Shown here: in pieces, positions 27,659 through 36,714 of the stretch
Layout: each line of letters begins with the position of its first letter
How positions within the stretch are numbered: the first letter of the stretch is position 1
Assembly: GCA_028687585.1 (NCBI GenBank)
Contig: JAQTZV010000005.1
Coordinates: forward strand, 163,788 to 227,787
From: Desulfuromonadaceae bacterium
GTDB lineage: Bacteria > Desulfobacterota > Desulfuromonadia > Geobacterales > Pseudopelobacteraceae
DNA length: 64,000 bases
Reading direction: 5' to 3'
The notes under the pieces: model-generated
What the model was told of the DNA's origin: nothing
The model's database searches: none
What the model saw: only the letters and a program-made list of their open reading frames with translations
Translations under genes and position numbers: made by a program

Positions 27659-30394
27659 TTATAATTTATTTAGGATGGTACTTCTGTTTTCAATTGGTTT
27701 AAAACGCACAGACTGAAGCCTGACAATCCATTTACGTACTTCTTCCATCAACAGGACAGAAGCTGACACCGCCACCGCCAGACACCAGTCGGCAGGGGAG
27801 AGTGTTATTGTATGGAAAAGGGTCTGGGCCGGCTTCCAGGTCACGGCAACCACCTGTAGGGTTATCACCCCGATAATTGCAAGCCAGAGCATGCGGTTGG
27901 CGAACAAATTGCGGTTAAGGACCGAATCTGTTTCATTGCGCGAATTGAGGACATTGAACACTTGGAAAAGCACGAAAGTTGTAAAGGTAAGCGTAAGGGC
28001 ATACTCCCGACTTCCGTTCTGGGCAGAATAGAAAAGTACCCCAAGCGTTCCAATCACCATGACAACACCGGCGAATATTACCCTTGCCATGCGCCGCAGC
28101 GTCAGAATCTGCTCCGTGGCCATACGTGGCGGTTGCTTCATAATACCGGGTCTGGCGATGTCCAGGGCCAGGGCCACTGCCGGTGGACCATCCATGATCA
28201 TATTGACCCAGAGTATCTGAATCGGGTTGAATGGTTCGGGCAAGCCGAGAAGCGGGGCGAAGAATACGCACAGCACCGCCCCGACCGTGGTTGTGAGCTG
28301 GAAGCGGATGAAGTTGACGATGTTGCCGTACAGAGTCCGTCCTTCCCGTACCGCGCCGACGATCGTGGCAAAATTGTCGTCGGTCAACACCATGGTGGCA
28401 GCCTCCTTGGTGACCTCACTGCCGGTGATTCCCATGGCAATGCCAATGTCTGCGTTCTTGAGTGCAGCTGCATCATTAACGCCGTCGCCGGTCATGGCAA
28501 CCACATGCCCCTTCTCCTTCAGTGCCTTGACTATCCTGACCTTGTGTTCCGGCGCCACGCGGGCAAACACCCCGACCTGATCGATCACCCCGGAAAGTGA
28601 CTGGTCGTCCATGCCGTCCAGATCGGCTCCCGTAATGGCAATTCCTGTAATCCCCAGATCGCGGGCAATGGCGGAAGCGGTTTCCCGGTGGTCGCCGGTG
28701 ATCATCTTTACCTTGATCCCGGCCTCTCCGCACAGAGCCACGGCTTCGCGCGCCTCGGGCCGCGGCGGATCAAGAATTCCCACCAGGCCGACAAAGGTCA
28801 ACTCTTCCACATACATGAAGAGATCCTCTTCTGGTATGAAGTCGGCAGCGGAAAACAGGCGCGAGGCGATCAGCAATCCCCGCATTCCCTCTTTTGCCAT
28901 AGCGCCGTAAGCCGCGTCGATCATCTTTCGGTGGGAGGACTCAAGCGGCTCATCATCATGCATCCCCAGGATGCGGGTACAATTTCCGAGCAGAAGATCC
29001 GGCGCACCTTTCACAAACAGCCGCACAGTATCTCCATCACGATGGAATGTGGCCATGAACTTGTGCGCCGAATCAAAGGGGATTTCCGCAATACGCGGCA
29101 GGGCTTGTGTTACGGCGCTGCGCACAAAGCCGCCTTTGGCAGCCAGAACGAGAAGCGCCCCTTCGGTAGGATCGCCTAAAACCTCGCCGTCACGCAGCCG
29201 ACTGTCATTGCAGGCAGCAGCAGGCTGGAGCAGAGGGGCAAAGTCCGGCAGAGCTCCAGCGTTTTTCATTGAAATTGCGCCTTCAGTACCATACCCCTCA
29301 CCAGATACAGAATAGCTCTCTCCTCTGAAATAGAGTGAACGTGCCGTCATCTGGTTCATGGTGAGCGTGCCGGTCTTGTCGGAACAGATAACCGATGTGC
29401 AACCCAGTGTCTCTACTCCTGACATGCGCTTTATCACGGCCCGCTCCCGTGCCATCCGGCGCATGCCCAGCGCCAGGGTTACGGTTACCACCACCGGCAG
29501 CCCCTCCGGCATTGCCGCAACAGCAAGGGCAATGCAGTCGATGGTGGCGTGGACCAGTTTTTCACCACGCATCAGAGAAATTGAGAACAGCACCGCCACC
29601 AGTGAGGTGGCGAAAATCGCCAGGCGCTTGCCCAGTTTGTCAAGCTGAAGTTGCAGTGGTGTGGGACTCTCCACCGTGCCGGCAAGTTCGCCAGAGATCT
29701 TGCCGATTTCAGTCTGCATGCCGGTTGCGGTGACAATTACTTCCACTCTTCCCCTGGTTATCAGGGTATTCATGTAGACCATATTCGTCCGGTCAGCCAG
29801 AGGAGTCTCTTTCTGTGCAAGTTCAAGGAACGATTTGCAGCACGGTTGAGCCTCCCCGGTCAAGGCCGATTCATTGACCTCAAGCCCGGCTGAGAGTATG
29901 ACTCGACCATCGGCGGGCACCTTGTCTCCCGCTTCCAGCAGCACAATGTCACCAGGCACCAATTCTTCCGCAGGAATCTCTTCCTTTCTTGCTCCTCTAC
30001 GAACTCTGGCTGTAAGCGGCAACATTTTCCTCAATGCTTCGAGACTCTTTTCCGCCTTACTCTCCTGATAGAACCCCATGGCCGCATTGAGAATAACGAC
30101 AACAATTATCGCCACTGCATCCTTGACGTTGCCGATACTTGCCGCCAGTATTGCCGCGAATATAAGCACCATCACCAGAACATTCGTGAACTGGGAGAGA
30201 AAAAGGAGCCATAGCGAGCGGGGAGGATTCTCTGCCAGACAATTTGGACCACTGATCTGCCTGCGTTCGGCGACTTGCTCAGCATTCAGGCCGGTCAACG
30301 GATCGACCTGCAGGTAAGCGGTTGCATCGTCAATGGCAAGGGTGTGCCACGATGTTTCTGTTTCAACGGGAAGCTGGCTGGTTTTCTGCTTCAA
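27659..30394 (-). CDS. P-type cation ATPase (SERCA/PMR1-like, probable Ca2+ or Mn2+)
   Basis: 911 residues from TTG 30394, which has AAGGAG seven bases upstream. Domains: cation-ATPase N-terminal domain, actuator with ALTGEAQ, TM4 PEGLP (the Ca2+ pump signature), SDKTGTLTMNQ phosphorylation loop, TGDGVNDAAAL hinge, and a long C-terminal membrane part with NPIQILWVNMIMDGPPA. This is the type II family, with Ca2+ or Mn2+ export likely. It is a single gene followed by PGPGW. Its presence next to Mn-related remnants (terC, Mn riboswitch) makes Mn2+ a reasonable guess. Confidence 0.88.
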   Translation of the reverse strand: MKQKTSQLPVETETSWHTLAIDDATAYLQVDPLTGLNAEQVAERRQISGPNCLAENPPRSLWLLFLSQFTNVLVMVLIFAAILAASIGNVKDAVAIIVVVILNAAMGFYQESKAEKSLEALRKMLPLTARVRRGARKEEIPAEELVPGDIVLLEAGDKVPADGRVILSAGLEVNESALTGEAQPCCKSFLELAQKETPLADRTNMVYMNTLITRGRVEVIVTATGMQTEIGKISGELAGTVESPTPLQLQLDKLGKRLAIFATSLVAVLFSISLMRGEKLVHATIDCIALAVAAMPEGLPVVVTVTLALGMRRMARERAVIKRMSGVETLGCTSVICSDKTGTLTMNQMTARSLYFRGESYSVSGEGYGTEGAISMKNAGALPDFAPLLQPAAACNDSRLRDGEVLGDPTEGALLVLAAKGGFVRSAVTQALPRIAEIPFDSAHKFMATFHRDGDTVRLFVKGAPDLLLGNCTRILGMHDDEPLESSHRKMIDAAYGAMAKEGMRGLLIASRLFSAADFIPEEDLFMYVEELTFVGLVGILDPPRPEAREAVALCGEAGIKVKMITGDHRETASAIARDLGITGIAITGADLDGMDDQSLSGVIDQVGVFARVAPEHKVRIVKALKEKGHVVAMTGDGVNDAAALKNADIGIAMGITGSEVTKEAATMVLTDDNFATIVGAVREGRTLYGNIVNFIRFQLTTTVGAVLCVFFAPLLGLPEPFNPIQILWVNMIMDGPPAVALALDIARPGIMKQPPRMATEQILTLRRMARVIFAGVVMVIGTLGVLFYSAQNGSREYALTLTFTTFVLFQVFNVLNSRNETDSVLNRNLFANRMLWLAIIGVITLQVVAVTWKPAQTLFHTITLSPADWCLAVAVSASVLLMEEVRKWIVRLQSVRFKPIENRSTILNKL

Positions 30395-30496
30395 CGGTAT
30401 CTCCTTATGGTGCAACACAAAATAATTTAACTATATTATTGAACACAGACAAATTGACTTTTATTGTGAGACAGTCATGCATTCGTGTCTGTCGTT

Positions 30497-30982
30497 TTAT
30501 AAAAAACGAACAAGAATGTAGATTCCAATCATGCCGATCCCCAGAGCAATCTTTGCCGCACCACCCAGTATCATGCCGAGAGTTGCACCAAATCCTGCCT
30601 TCCCTGCTTCATGCAGGCTTTTTTGCAAAGACAACTCGCCGATAACCGCTCCGACAAAGGGTCCGAGCAATATCCCCGGCAGACCCAGGAAGATGCCTGC
30701 CAGGCCTCCTGCCGCTGCCCCCATGACTGCACGACTGGAAGCTCCGTAACGTCTGGCTCCCAAGGCTGATGCCGCAAATTCTGCCAGATAGGACAGTCCG
30801 GCCATTGTGCCAAGTGCTACAATTGTCCATGTGCCCACATACTGAAAATTCTCGGCCCATGCTGCCAGCAGAAGACCGGCAAAAAGAAGCGGAGCGCCCG
30901 GCAAAACCGGCAGAACAAGTCCGGCCAGACCCGCTAGAATAAGAACTGCCGCACCAGTCCATTGTAAATCTGCCATCTCCAT
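30497..30982 (-). CDS. DUF456 family membrane protein
   Basis: 161 residues with several glycine-rich hydrophobic helices: AGLVLPVLPGAPLLFAG, GGLAGIFLGLPGILLGPFVGA and ILGGAAKIALG. This layout defines DUF456. Function unknown. ATG 30982 follows GAGGG. It lies just downstream of the carbonic anhydrase remnant, probably in the purE operon. Confidence 0.85.
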   Translation of the reverse strand: MEMADLQWTGAAVLILAGLAGLVLPVLPGAPLLFAGLLLAAWAENFQYVGTWTIVALGTMAGLSYLAEFAASALGARRYGASSRAVMGAAAGGLAGIFLGLPGILLGPFVGAVIGELSLQKSLHEAGKAGFGATLGMILGGAAKIALGIGMIGIYILVRFL

Positions 30983-31000
30983 ATTATATAATCCCTCGCA

Positions 31001-31123
31001 TCAGCCGATCCGCTCAAAGGCAGCACTCTCGGGGCAATAGCTGTAGAGCTGTCCGACGCTGATATCGAAATATTCCTGTCGGAACTTTTTAAAGCCGGCA
31101 ATGAAGTGGGCAATGTCTTTCAT
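31001..31123 (-). pseudogene. Internally deleted beta-carbonic anhydrase remnant
   Basis: An intact 40-residue frame. Residues 1-20 (MKDIAHFIAGFKKFRQEYFD) match a beta-carbonic anhydrase N-terminus, and 20-40 (YFDISVGQLYSYCPESAAFE) match its C-terminal end (family text YFDI..G.L..Y....G.FE). The two meet at EYFD, where both parent segments have a YF pair, so the active-site core (about 170 residues, all zinc ligands) has been lost in frame. The start overlaps the purE stop (ATGA). A CO2-handling enzyme coupled to purE, whose product uses CO2 or bicarbonate, makes sense of the original arrangement. Confidence 0.6.
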
Positions 31124-31626
31124 GACCCTGTTCCAAGCTGTTGCTGCAGTTCGGTCGATTTCGCCAGCAGCGCCTCACGGGTATTCTGTCGGAATTGTTC
31201 CAGCCATTCTGCAATCTCTGGGTGTTTGATGGAGAGTATTGAACAGGCCAGGTAGGCGGCGTTCTTGGCGCCATCCACCGCAACAGTTGCCACAGGAATG
31301 CCGGGTGGCATCTGAACCGTGGAATAGAGGGCGTCAACCCCGCCGATTGCCCCGGAAGCGAGTGGCACCCCGATCACCGGCAGTGTCGTGTGGGAAGCGA
31401 CAACACCTGCCAGATGCGCGGCCATGCCGGCGCCACAGATCAGAACTTCAATTCCCCGCTCCCAGGCGGAACGGGCATACTCGGCGGTCCTGTCCGGCAG
31501 ACGATGAGCCGAACTAATGTCCATCTCACAGGCAACACCCAACTCTTTGAAAACCTCCGCTGCCTTGCGCATAACCGGTAGATCGCTGTCACTACCCATC
31601 AGAATGCCAACTAACGCTTTGCTCAA
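31120..31626 (-). CDS. purE: N5-carboxyaminoimidazole ribonucleotide mutase / AIR carboxylase
   Basis: 168 residues, full length. GSDSDLPVM, SAHRLPDRTAEYA and AGMAAHLAGVVASHTTLPVIGVP contain the substrate-binding Ser/Asp and catalytic His. It catalyses the carboxylation step of purine synthesis (AIR or N5-CAIR to CAIR). It overlaps the carbonic anhydrase remnant. purC is at 35764, some genes upstream on the same strand. Confidence 0.96.
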   Translation of the reverse strand: MSKALVGILMGSDSDLPVMRKAAEVFKELGVACEMDISSAHRLPDRTAEYARSAWERGIEVLICGAGMAAHLAGVVASHTTLPVIGVPLASGAIGGVDALYSTVQMPPGIPVATVAVDGAKNAAYLACSILSIKHPEIAEWLEQFRQNTREALLAKSTELQQQLGTGS

Positions 31627-31749
31627 AACTTTCTCCTTTTGATGAATTTATTCTTTGCTGTACATACGGGTCGCCCGCAGCAGTGCGACTGCATTATCTA
31701 TAGCAGTAACACTCACCCGGTATTCCTGATCCCGCCTGCAATGAGTCCA

Positions 31750-32601
31750 CTACTGGGGTAATTCTCCAACTACCTCATAACGCAGGGCATCTTTACTCTC
31801 TTCTTTCACCTCATACATGAGCCTGTCGGCTCGACCGATCACCTCGTCGATAGTTGCCGGAGATTTCATATAGGTGACCAGTCCCATGCTGAAGGTAATC
31901 GGCCAGCAACTCTCCACGTCCTTTTTTAACTGCTGTCGCACCTTTGCCGCTACCGTAAGGGCCGATTCTTCGGCGGTATTGGGTAGAAGCAGTGCGAATT
32001 CGTCTCCACCGAGTCGAGCGACCGTATCGGTTTCACGGATAGCAGAAACAATGACATTGGCTACCTGCCGCAGGAGTTTATCTCCCTCCGCATGTCCCAT
32101 GGCATCATTGATCGTCTTGAACTTGTCAATGTCGAGGTATGCGACGGTAAATGGCTCCTTATAGCGATGGTTCCGCCGCATCTCTCCTGTAACAAGCTCT
32201 AAATAGTGCCGCCGGTTTGATATACCCGTCAACTGATCGGTGCGTGCCATACCATTTTCCCGCTCAAGTGCCCCTTTGAGGGAGGAGACAACCAAGGCCG
32301 ACAGGAGAAAGAGCAGGAGTTCCATGAGGTCGTTCCAGAGCAGGGCGAATTCAAAGTGGTAGCGCTCTCTTCCCACCATCTCAGCCAGAAGCCACGCCAG
32401 GGCGCCTGCAAGGGAGAGGAGATAGCCGGCTTTCCTCCCCACAAACCAGGCCGCCAGGACAACTGGAACGAAATAGAAGGGTACCAGCGAGTAGTCGGAA
32501 CCGGTCGTCCCGTCGAGCACCCCCACCACGACGCAGAGTGACAATGCCACTGCTGTAATACCCGACCGGGGCATTCTTTCGAGGAGATCAACCAATTTCA
32601 T
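31750..32601 (-). CDS. Membrane-bound diguanylate cyclase (GGDEF)
   Basis: 283 residues. The N-terminal 105 residues hold four or more hydrophobic helices of a membrane sensor. A GGDEF domain follows, with the active-site GGDEF at 198-202 and an I-site RETD at 189-192, five residues ahead, so both cyclase activity and product inhibition are expected. It makes c-di-GMP. No sensor ligand is visible. Neighbours are purE and the orphan histidine kinase. Confidence 0.93.
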   Translation of the reverse strand: MKLVDLLERMPRSGITAVALSLCVVVGVLDGTTGSDYSLVPFYFVPVVLAAWFVGRKAGYLLSLAGALAWLLAEMVGRERYHFEFALLWNDLMELLLFLLSALVVSSLKGALERENGMARTDQLTGISNRRHYLELVTGEMRRNHRYKEPFTVAYLDIDKFKTINDAMGHAEGDKLLRQVANVIVSAIRETDTVARLGGDEFALLLPNTAEESALTVAAKVRQQLKKDVESCWPITFSMGLVTYMKSPATIDEVIGRADRLMYEVKEESKDALRYEVVGELPQ

Positions 32602-32686
32602 TCGAAACCCCTACGAGTTTTCGCCACCAACCAGCTTTCACGATTTCCTGATATGCGTCCGTTACCGCCAGTATTTCCGTGCTCAT
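32588..32686 (-). CDS. Possible 32-residue peptide
   Basis: ATG 32686 is preceded by GAGG and followed by 32 codons (MSTEILAVTDAYQEIVK...) to a stop that overlaps the diguanylate cyclase start by a few bases, so it could be translationally coupled. No family recognised. It may also be a residue of a deleted gene like the terC and carbonic anhydrase remnants nearby. Confidence 0.25.
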   Translation of the reverse strand: MSTEILAVTDAYQEIVKAGWWRKLVGVSNEIG

Positions 32687-32730
32687 GAAAAAACCTCATA
32701 TTGGATGGGACTCGTCTTTATGGTTTTACT

Positions 32731-33741
32731 TCATCTCCAATCGTTCTCTTTATTATACGGCAACCGTATTGCTGCTTCCGTTCCAACTCCTTGTTTACTG
32801 TTAATAATAAGTGTGCCGGCATGCGCTTCAATGACTTTCTTTGAGATGGGCATGCCAAGACCGGTACCATCATTTTTCGTCGTGTAAAACGGCATGAAAA
32901 GGTTTGCCAGAGTTTCGCGACCCATTCCAGCACCATGGTCTTTGATGATGATTGCTATGTAATCCCTGTCAATAGCGACGGCGATGGTTACCACTGCCCC
33001 GGGCTGAGAGGCATCAACGGCATTATCGATCAGATTAACCAATGCCCTCTCAATGTGGAAACTATCAATGGCAATGGTCGCCGGAGTCGCAGGAAGCTGC
33101 ATCGTCAGAGGGACATTTCTTGCATCGGCTTTTGTCCGGCAGGATTCTCCGGCCCGGCGGATGCTCTCCCTGATATCCACGACTTTAAGATCAAGTTGCA
33201 GCGGCCTGGCGAAATCCAGCACGGAGTTGACAATCCTCTGCATATCCTGTGCTGAATTTTCTATTGTTTGGGCACCCAGAGTAACATCTCCCTTTCCCTC
33301 CCGAAGCCTCCTGGCGAAACCTGAAATTGATATAAGGGGATTCTTCAGGTCATGTACAATAACTGTGGCTACCTGACCGATGCCGGCGAGATAGCGCTCC
33401 TTCTCTGCCTGTTTGCGATTTTTCCGTTCACGTTCTGCAAGAAAACAGGCTACAGAAGTAAATGCTCCGGTGAAAACGAGGTGCAGAACCCTGTCCAGTA
33501 ATTCCGGAAAGGTCGTTGTCCATGTGCCGAAAAAGAATGGCAAATATGCTGCCGACACAAACAGCCAAGTCACTACCGCTCCCTTCAGTCCGAAACGAAG
33601 CACCCCCAGAAGCAATGGCAGATAGTAAAGCTCTTCAAAAACAACACGCTGTGAAAATTGCCACGTTGTTCCAAAATGCAGGCAAGTGATCAGTATAGTC
33701 AGAGTGACGATGGTTAGAATGTGATAGTTCTTTCTGCTCAT
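32731..33741 (-). CDS. Orphan membrane sensor histidine kinase
   Basis: About 336 residues from ATG 33741 (a TTG at 33765 is less likely). Four to five N-terminal helices with short loops, then a dimerisation domain with phospho-acceptor H130 in IVHDLKNPL, then an ATPase domain with N box LVNLIDNAVDAS, G1 DHGAGMG and G2 GTGLGMPI. No response regulator is adjacent. The distant stand-alone receiver at 767 is the only candidate in the window. Stimulus unknown. Confidence 0.92.
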   Translation of the reverse strand: MSRKNYHILTIVTLTILITCLHFGTTWQFSQRVVFEELYYLPLLLGVLRFGLKGAVVTWLFVSAAYLPFFFGTWTTTFPELLDRVLHLVFTGAFTSVACFLAERERKNRKQAEKERYLAGIGQVATVIVHDLKNPLISISGFARRLREGKGDVTLGAQTIENSAQDMQRIVNSVLDFARPLQLDLKVVDIRESIRRAGESCRTKADARNVPLTMQLPATPATIAIDSFHIERALVNLIDNAVDASQPGAVVTIAVAIDRDYIAIIIKDHGAGMGRETLANLFMPFYTTKNDGTGLGMPISKKVIEAHAGTLIINSKQGVGTEAAIRLPYNKENDWR

Positions 33742-33885
33742 TATCGGTGATACCTCTGTGTTCAAACCGGCTTGCTTATCGATACCGGCAGGAAGTGCCT
33801 TTGCCGGTTCTCATCATTTAATCTATAAAGCCTTTACTTTGGCCTAACCATAGCAATAATTAGAATAAATAATGTTTACAGATGC

Positions 33886-34389
33886 TTATGCCGGATTGAT
33901 CAATGATCGTTGCCGTTCTTCCTTCAGAGTGAAAGCCGCATACATAAATACCCCCAGACAGATAGCTGAATCAGCCAGGTTGAAGGCTGGCCAGTGATAG
34001 CTTTTCCAGTAGACGTCAAGGAAATCGATCACCTCGCCAAGACGAATACGGTCGATCAGATTGCCAGCTGCTCCGGCAAAGATAAACGACAGGGCGACTA
34101 CAACGCCCTTTTCTTTGACGGACAATTTGCGCACTGCAACGACAATGGCAATCAGAGCAATCAGTGACACTCCGACGAGAAAGGGAATCCGGAACCCGCT
34201 CTCTGCAAATATCCCGAATGCTGCCCCCGGATTACGCACGTAGGTGATGCTGAAAATGTTGTCGATCACCGGAATCGAAGTATACAGAGCCATATTGTGG
34301 TCAATGTAGAGCTTGGTTGCCTGATCCAGGAGTAGGCCTAACCCGGCCACGACAAAAAATATCAGATAGTTATGTATGCTCATCTGCAC
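33886..34389 (-). CDS. lspA: Lipoprotein signal peptidase (signal peptidase II)
   Basis: 167 residues with four helices. The catalytic pair lies in GNLIDRIRLGEVIDFLDV and FNLADSAICLG, and NPGAAFGIF is also conserved. It cleaves the signal from prolipoproteins at the lipobox. Accessory lspA genes are common in heavy-metal operons (PbrC-type), which fits the lipoprotein adaptors here. Hairpin ACCGGCA/TGCCGGT at 33783-33807 lies between it and the kinase gene and may terminate transcription. Confidence 0.95.
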   Translation of the reverse strand: MQMSIHNYLIFFVVAGLGLLLDQATKLYIDHNMALYTSIPVIDNIFSITYVRNPGAAFGIFAESGFRIPFLVGVSLIALIAIVVAVRKLSVKEKGVVVALSFIFAGAAGNLIDRIRLGEVIDFLDVYWKSYHWPAFNLADSAICLGVFMYAAFTLKEERQRSLINPA

Positions 34390-34432
34390 CTCATTGCAGT
34401 CATTCGGATGATAATCATGCCTATTCAGATAC

Positions 34433-35767
34433 TCATGGTTGTGCTACGCCGCTGTCCCATGCGGCCTTGAAGACAGCGTCAGATACCGCAGCATGGACAT
34501 TGGCATCAAGAATCCCCGGAACCAGTTCACCATGGCCTGCATGCTCGGCAATAGCACGTGCCGCAGCAAGGAGCATTTGCTTGTTAATGGCTGTGGCGCC
34601 TGCGTCGAGCGCTCCCCTGAAAATTCCGGGGAAGGCCAGGGCGTTGTTTACACTCTTACCGTCTGCGGCGAACGCGGCCCCGGCGGCCATTGCTACTTCG
34701 GGGCGTATCTCCGGGTCGGGATTCGACAAGGCAAGGATGATTTGGCCCTTCCGAACCATTTCCGGCTTTATCAGTCCTGGACAGCCGGTGGTGGCAATGA
34801 CAATCTCGGCATCGTTCATGACACCAGAGAGATCCGTTGCCGTGCCACCAAGAGAATTGAGCATCTCTTTTGCGCTTTCATTCAGATCAGTGCCGATAAC
34901 CTGTTTCACGCCGTGGGCCAAGAGCAGTTTTGTGATGCCGATGCCGGCAGCACCGAGGCCGATGATCCCGACGGTAACATCCGACAGGGTGACGCCGGTG
35001 AAACGCGTCGCGTTGAGCAGAGCGGCAAGCACGACAACTGCCGTGCCGTGCTGATCGTCATGCATTACAGGAATATCAAGCATTTCAGCCAGGCGGCTCT
35101 CGATTTCGAAACAGTCAGGGGCTGCAATATCCTCCAGTTTTATTGCGCCGAATGTAGGAGCGATATGCCAGATCGTCTGAATTATGTGCTCTATGTTTTT
35201 GCTCTTTATCAGGATCGGCACGCCGGATATCCCCACGAGATGGTCGAACAACACGGCCTTTCCTTCCATGACCGGCATACCGGCAACAGGACCTATATCG
35301 CCAAGCCCCAGAATTGCCGTGCCATTGGTAACGATTGCCACGCTGTTTCTAATGCCGGTATACATAGTGGCCAGTTCCGGTCGCTGCTGAATCTTCCGGC
35401 AGATGGAGGCAACTCCAGGAGTGTAGATCTTGCGGATATCACCCAACGATGTAATGGGCACCCGGCTCTTCATGGCAATTTTCCCTCCCAGGTGGGCTTT
35501 CTCAACAAGGTCCACAACCTCCTCCAGACTGACCCCTTCCACGCCGGAAACCGCTGAGACTATTCGCTTCAGATGGCTCTCATTGTCGACATAAATGCTG
35601 ATTTCCCGCAGGTTATGGGTCAGGCCGGCACTGATGAGTCTGATGTCGCCGATGTTTCCTCTTTCATTGCCGATGGCGGACGTCAGACGTCCGAGGTAGC
35701 CAGGCTGGTCGGTTACCAGCACCCGCAGGGTTTTAACAATCTTGTCTGCCCCTTTTTCAATGTTCAT
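34433..35767 (-). CDS. NAD(P)-dependent malic enzyme with N-terminal ACT-like domain
   Basis: 444 residues. The first 80 resemble an ACT regulatory domain (LRVLVTDQPGYLGRLTSAIG). The catalytic part starts around 95 (IYTPGVASIC), with NGTAILGLGDIGPVAG, the catalytic Lys region MEGKAVLF, metal-binding Asp residues and the Rossmann GLGAAGIGI. It oxidatively decarboxylates malate to pyruvate. Its start overlaps the purC stop (ATGA), so the two are coupled. Confidence 0.93.
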   Translation of the reverse strand: MNIEKGADKIVKTLRVLVTDQPGYLGRLTSAIGNERGNIGDIRLISAGLTHNLREISIYVDNESHLKRIVSAVSGVEGVSLEEVVDLVEKAHLGGKIAMKSRVPITSLGDIRKIYTPGVASICRKIQQRPELATMYTGIRNSVAIVTNGTAILGLGDIGPVAGMPVMEGKAVLFDHLVGISGVPILIKSKNIEHIIQTIWHIAPTFGAIKLEDIAAPDCFEIESRLAEMLDIPVMHDDQHGTAVVVLAALLNATRFTGVTLSDVTVGIIGLGAAGIGITKLLLAHGVKQVIGTDLNESAKEMLNSLGGTATDLSGVMNDAEIVIATTGCPGLIKPEMVRKGQIILALSNPDPEIRPEVAMAAGAAFAADGKSVNNALAFPGIFRGALDAGATAINKQMLLAAARAIAEHAGHGELVPGILDANVHAAVSDAVFKAAWDSGVAQP

Positions 35768-36714
35768 CTGCAGGGTACCCCCATCTTCGAATATGCTCTT
35801 TTCCCGACAATACGTTTGTATGCCTCGTTGTACTTTCCTCCAATCCTGAAGAGCATCTCTTCCGGTAAATACTCGATATTATTTGGGTTATCCAGAGCAT
35901 CCAGATAATCGACGAGGATCTGCTTACCCATGACCGGCATAGATCCACCATATCGATACCCGTCAATCCCCCAGAACCTGCTGGTATCTGGAGTCAGACA
36001 TTCGTCGATAAGCATCAACTTACCGTCATGGAGGCCAAACTCGAATTTTGTGTCGGCAATAAGCACCCCTCGTTCACGTGCACTCTTCCAGGCAATGAAG
36101 TAGAGCCTCAGGGAAGTCTCTCGCAGCTGTTCGGCAAGAGACTTCCCAAGGAGTTCCTGGAGCGACATAAAGTCGATGTTCTCGTTATTTCCTCCGGGCC
36201 TCCCCTTAACCGTAGGCGCAAATATGGGTGATGGCAGTCGCTGGGATTCCACCAGGCCCGAAGGAAGTTTAGTCCCGCAAATTTCTCCTTTTGCCAGATA
36301 CTCCAGCCAGCCGGCTCCCGCCAGATATCCCCTGACAACACATCGGATAGGAAGAGGGGTTGTTTTCCATACAAGCATCGAACATCCATCAAGAATTTCA
36401 GCATGATTTCTGATTGATTCCGGAAAGCATTCGGTGTTTATAGAAACGAGATGATTGGGGAATACATTTCTCAGCTTTCGGAACCAGTAGGCAGAAATCT
36501 GGTTGACGATCTTTCCTTTCCCTTTGACTCCTTGATTCAGACTTTTTCCGGCAGCCGACAGGCGGTCGGTTGAAACCATCAGAAGCATGTCGCCGAGGTC
36601 GTAGACATCCTTGTCTTTCCCCCTCCGCATCAGGGTCATTCCGGGAAAGCTTGTAAACAAAAGTGGATCAACAGAATACGATGTCGGGTGATGCTGCATG
36701 TCATATGCGTACAT
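35764..36714 (-). CDS. purC: SAICAR synthetase
   Basis: 316 residues, the longer form. MLLMVSTDRLSAAG near the start, PLPIRCVVRGYLAGAGW and the IADTKFEFG/DECLTPDTSRFW segments match PurC. It makes SAICAR from CAIR and aspartate, the step after PurE. It overlaps ccsB copy 2 (TAATG) and malic enzyme (ATGA), so these housekeeping genes read as one transcript with cytochrome maturation genes. Confidence 0.95.
   Translation of the reverse strand: MYAYDMQHHPTSYSVDPLLFTSFPGMTLMRRGKDKDVYDLGDMLLMVSTDRLSAAGKSLNQGVKGKGKIVNQISAYWFRKLRNVFPNHLVSINTECFPESIRNHAEILDGCSMLVWKTTPLPIRCVVRGYLAGAGWLEYLAKGEICGTKLPSGLVESQRLPSPIFAPTVKGRPGGNNENIDFMSLQELLGKSLAEQLRETSLRLYFIAWKSARERGVLIADTKFEFGLHDGKLMLIDECLTPDTSRFWGIDGYRYGGSMPVMGKQILVDYLDALDNPNNIEYLPEEMLFRIGGKYNEAYKRIVGKRAYSKMGVPCR

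Noticed and set aside
31640..31749. Short frame (22-33 codons) between purE and the diguanylate cyclase
   Set aside because: A GTG 31716 frame ends at 31648, but there is no good ribosome site or recognisable family; listed as nothing supportable.
34439..35557. Open frame of 372 codons on the plus strand
   Set aside because: Antisense to the malic enzyme gene, Cys/His/Gln-rich without any fold pattern; shadow.
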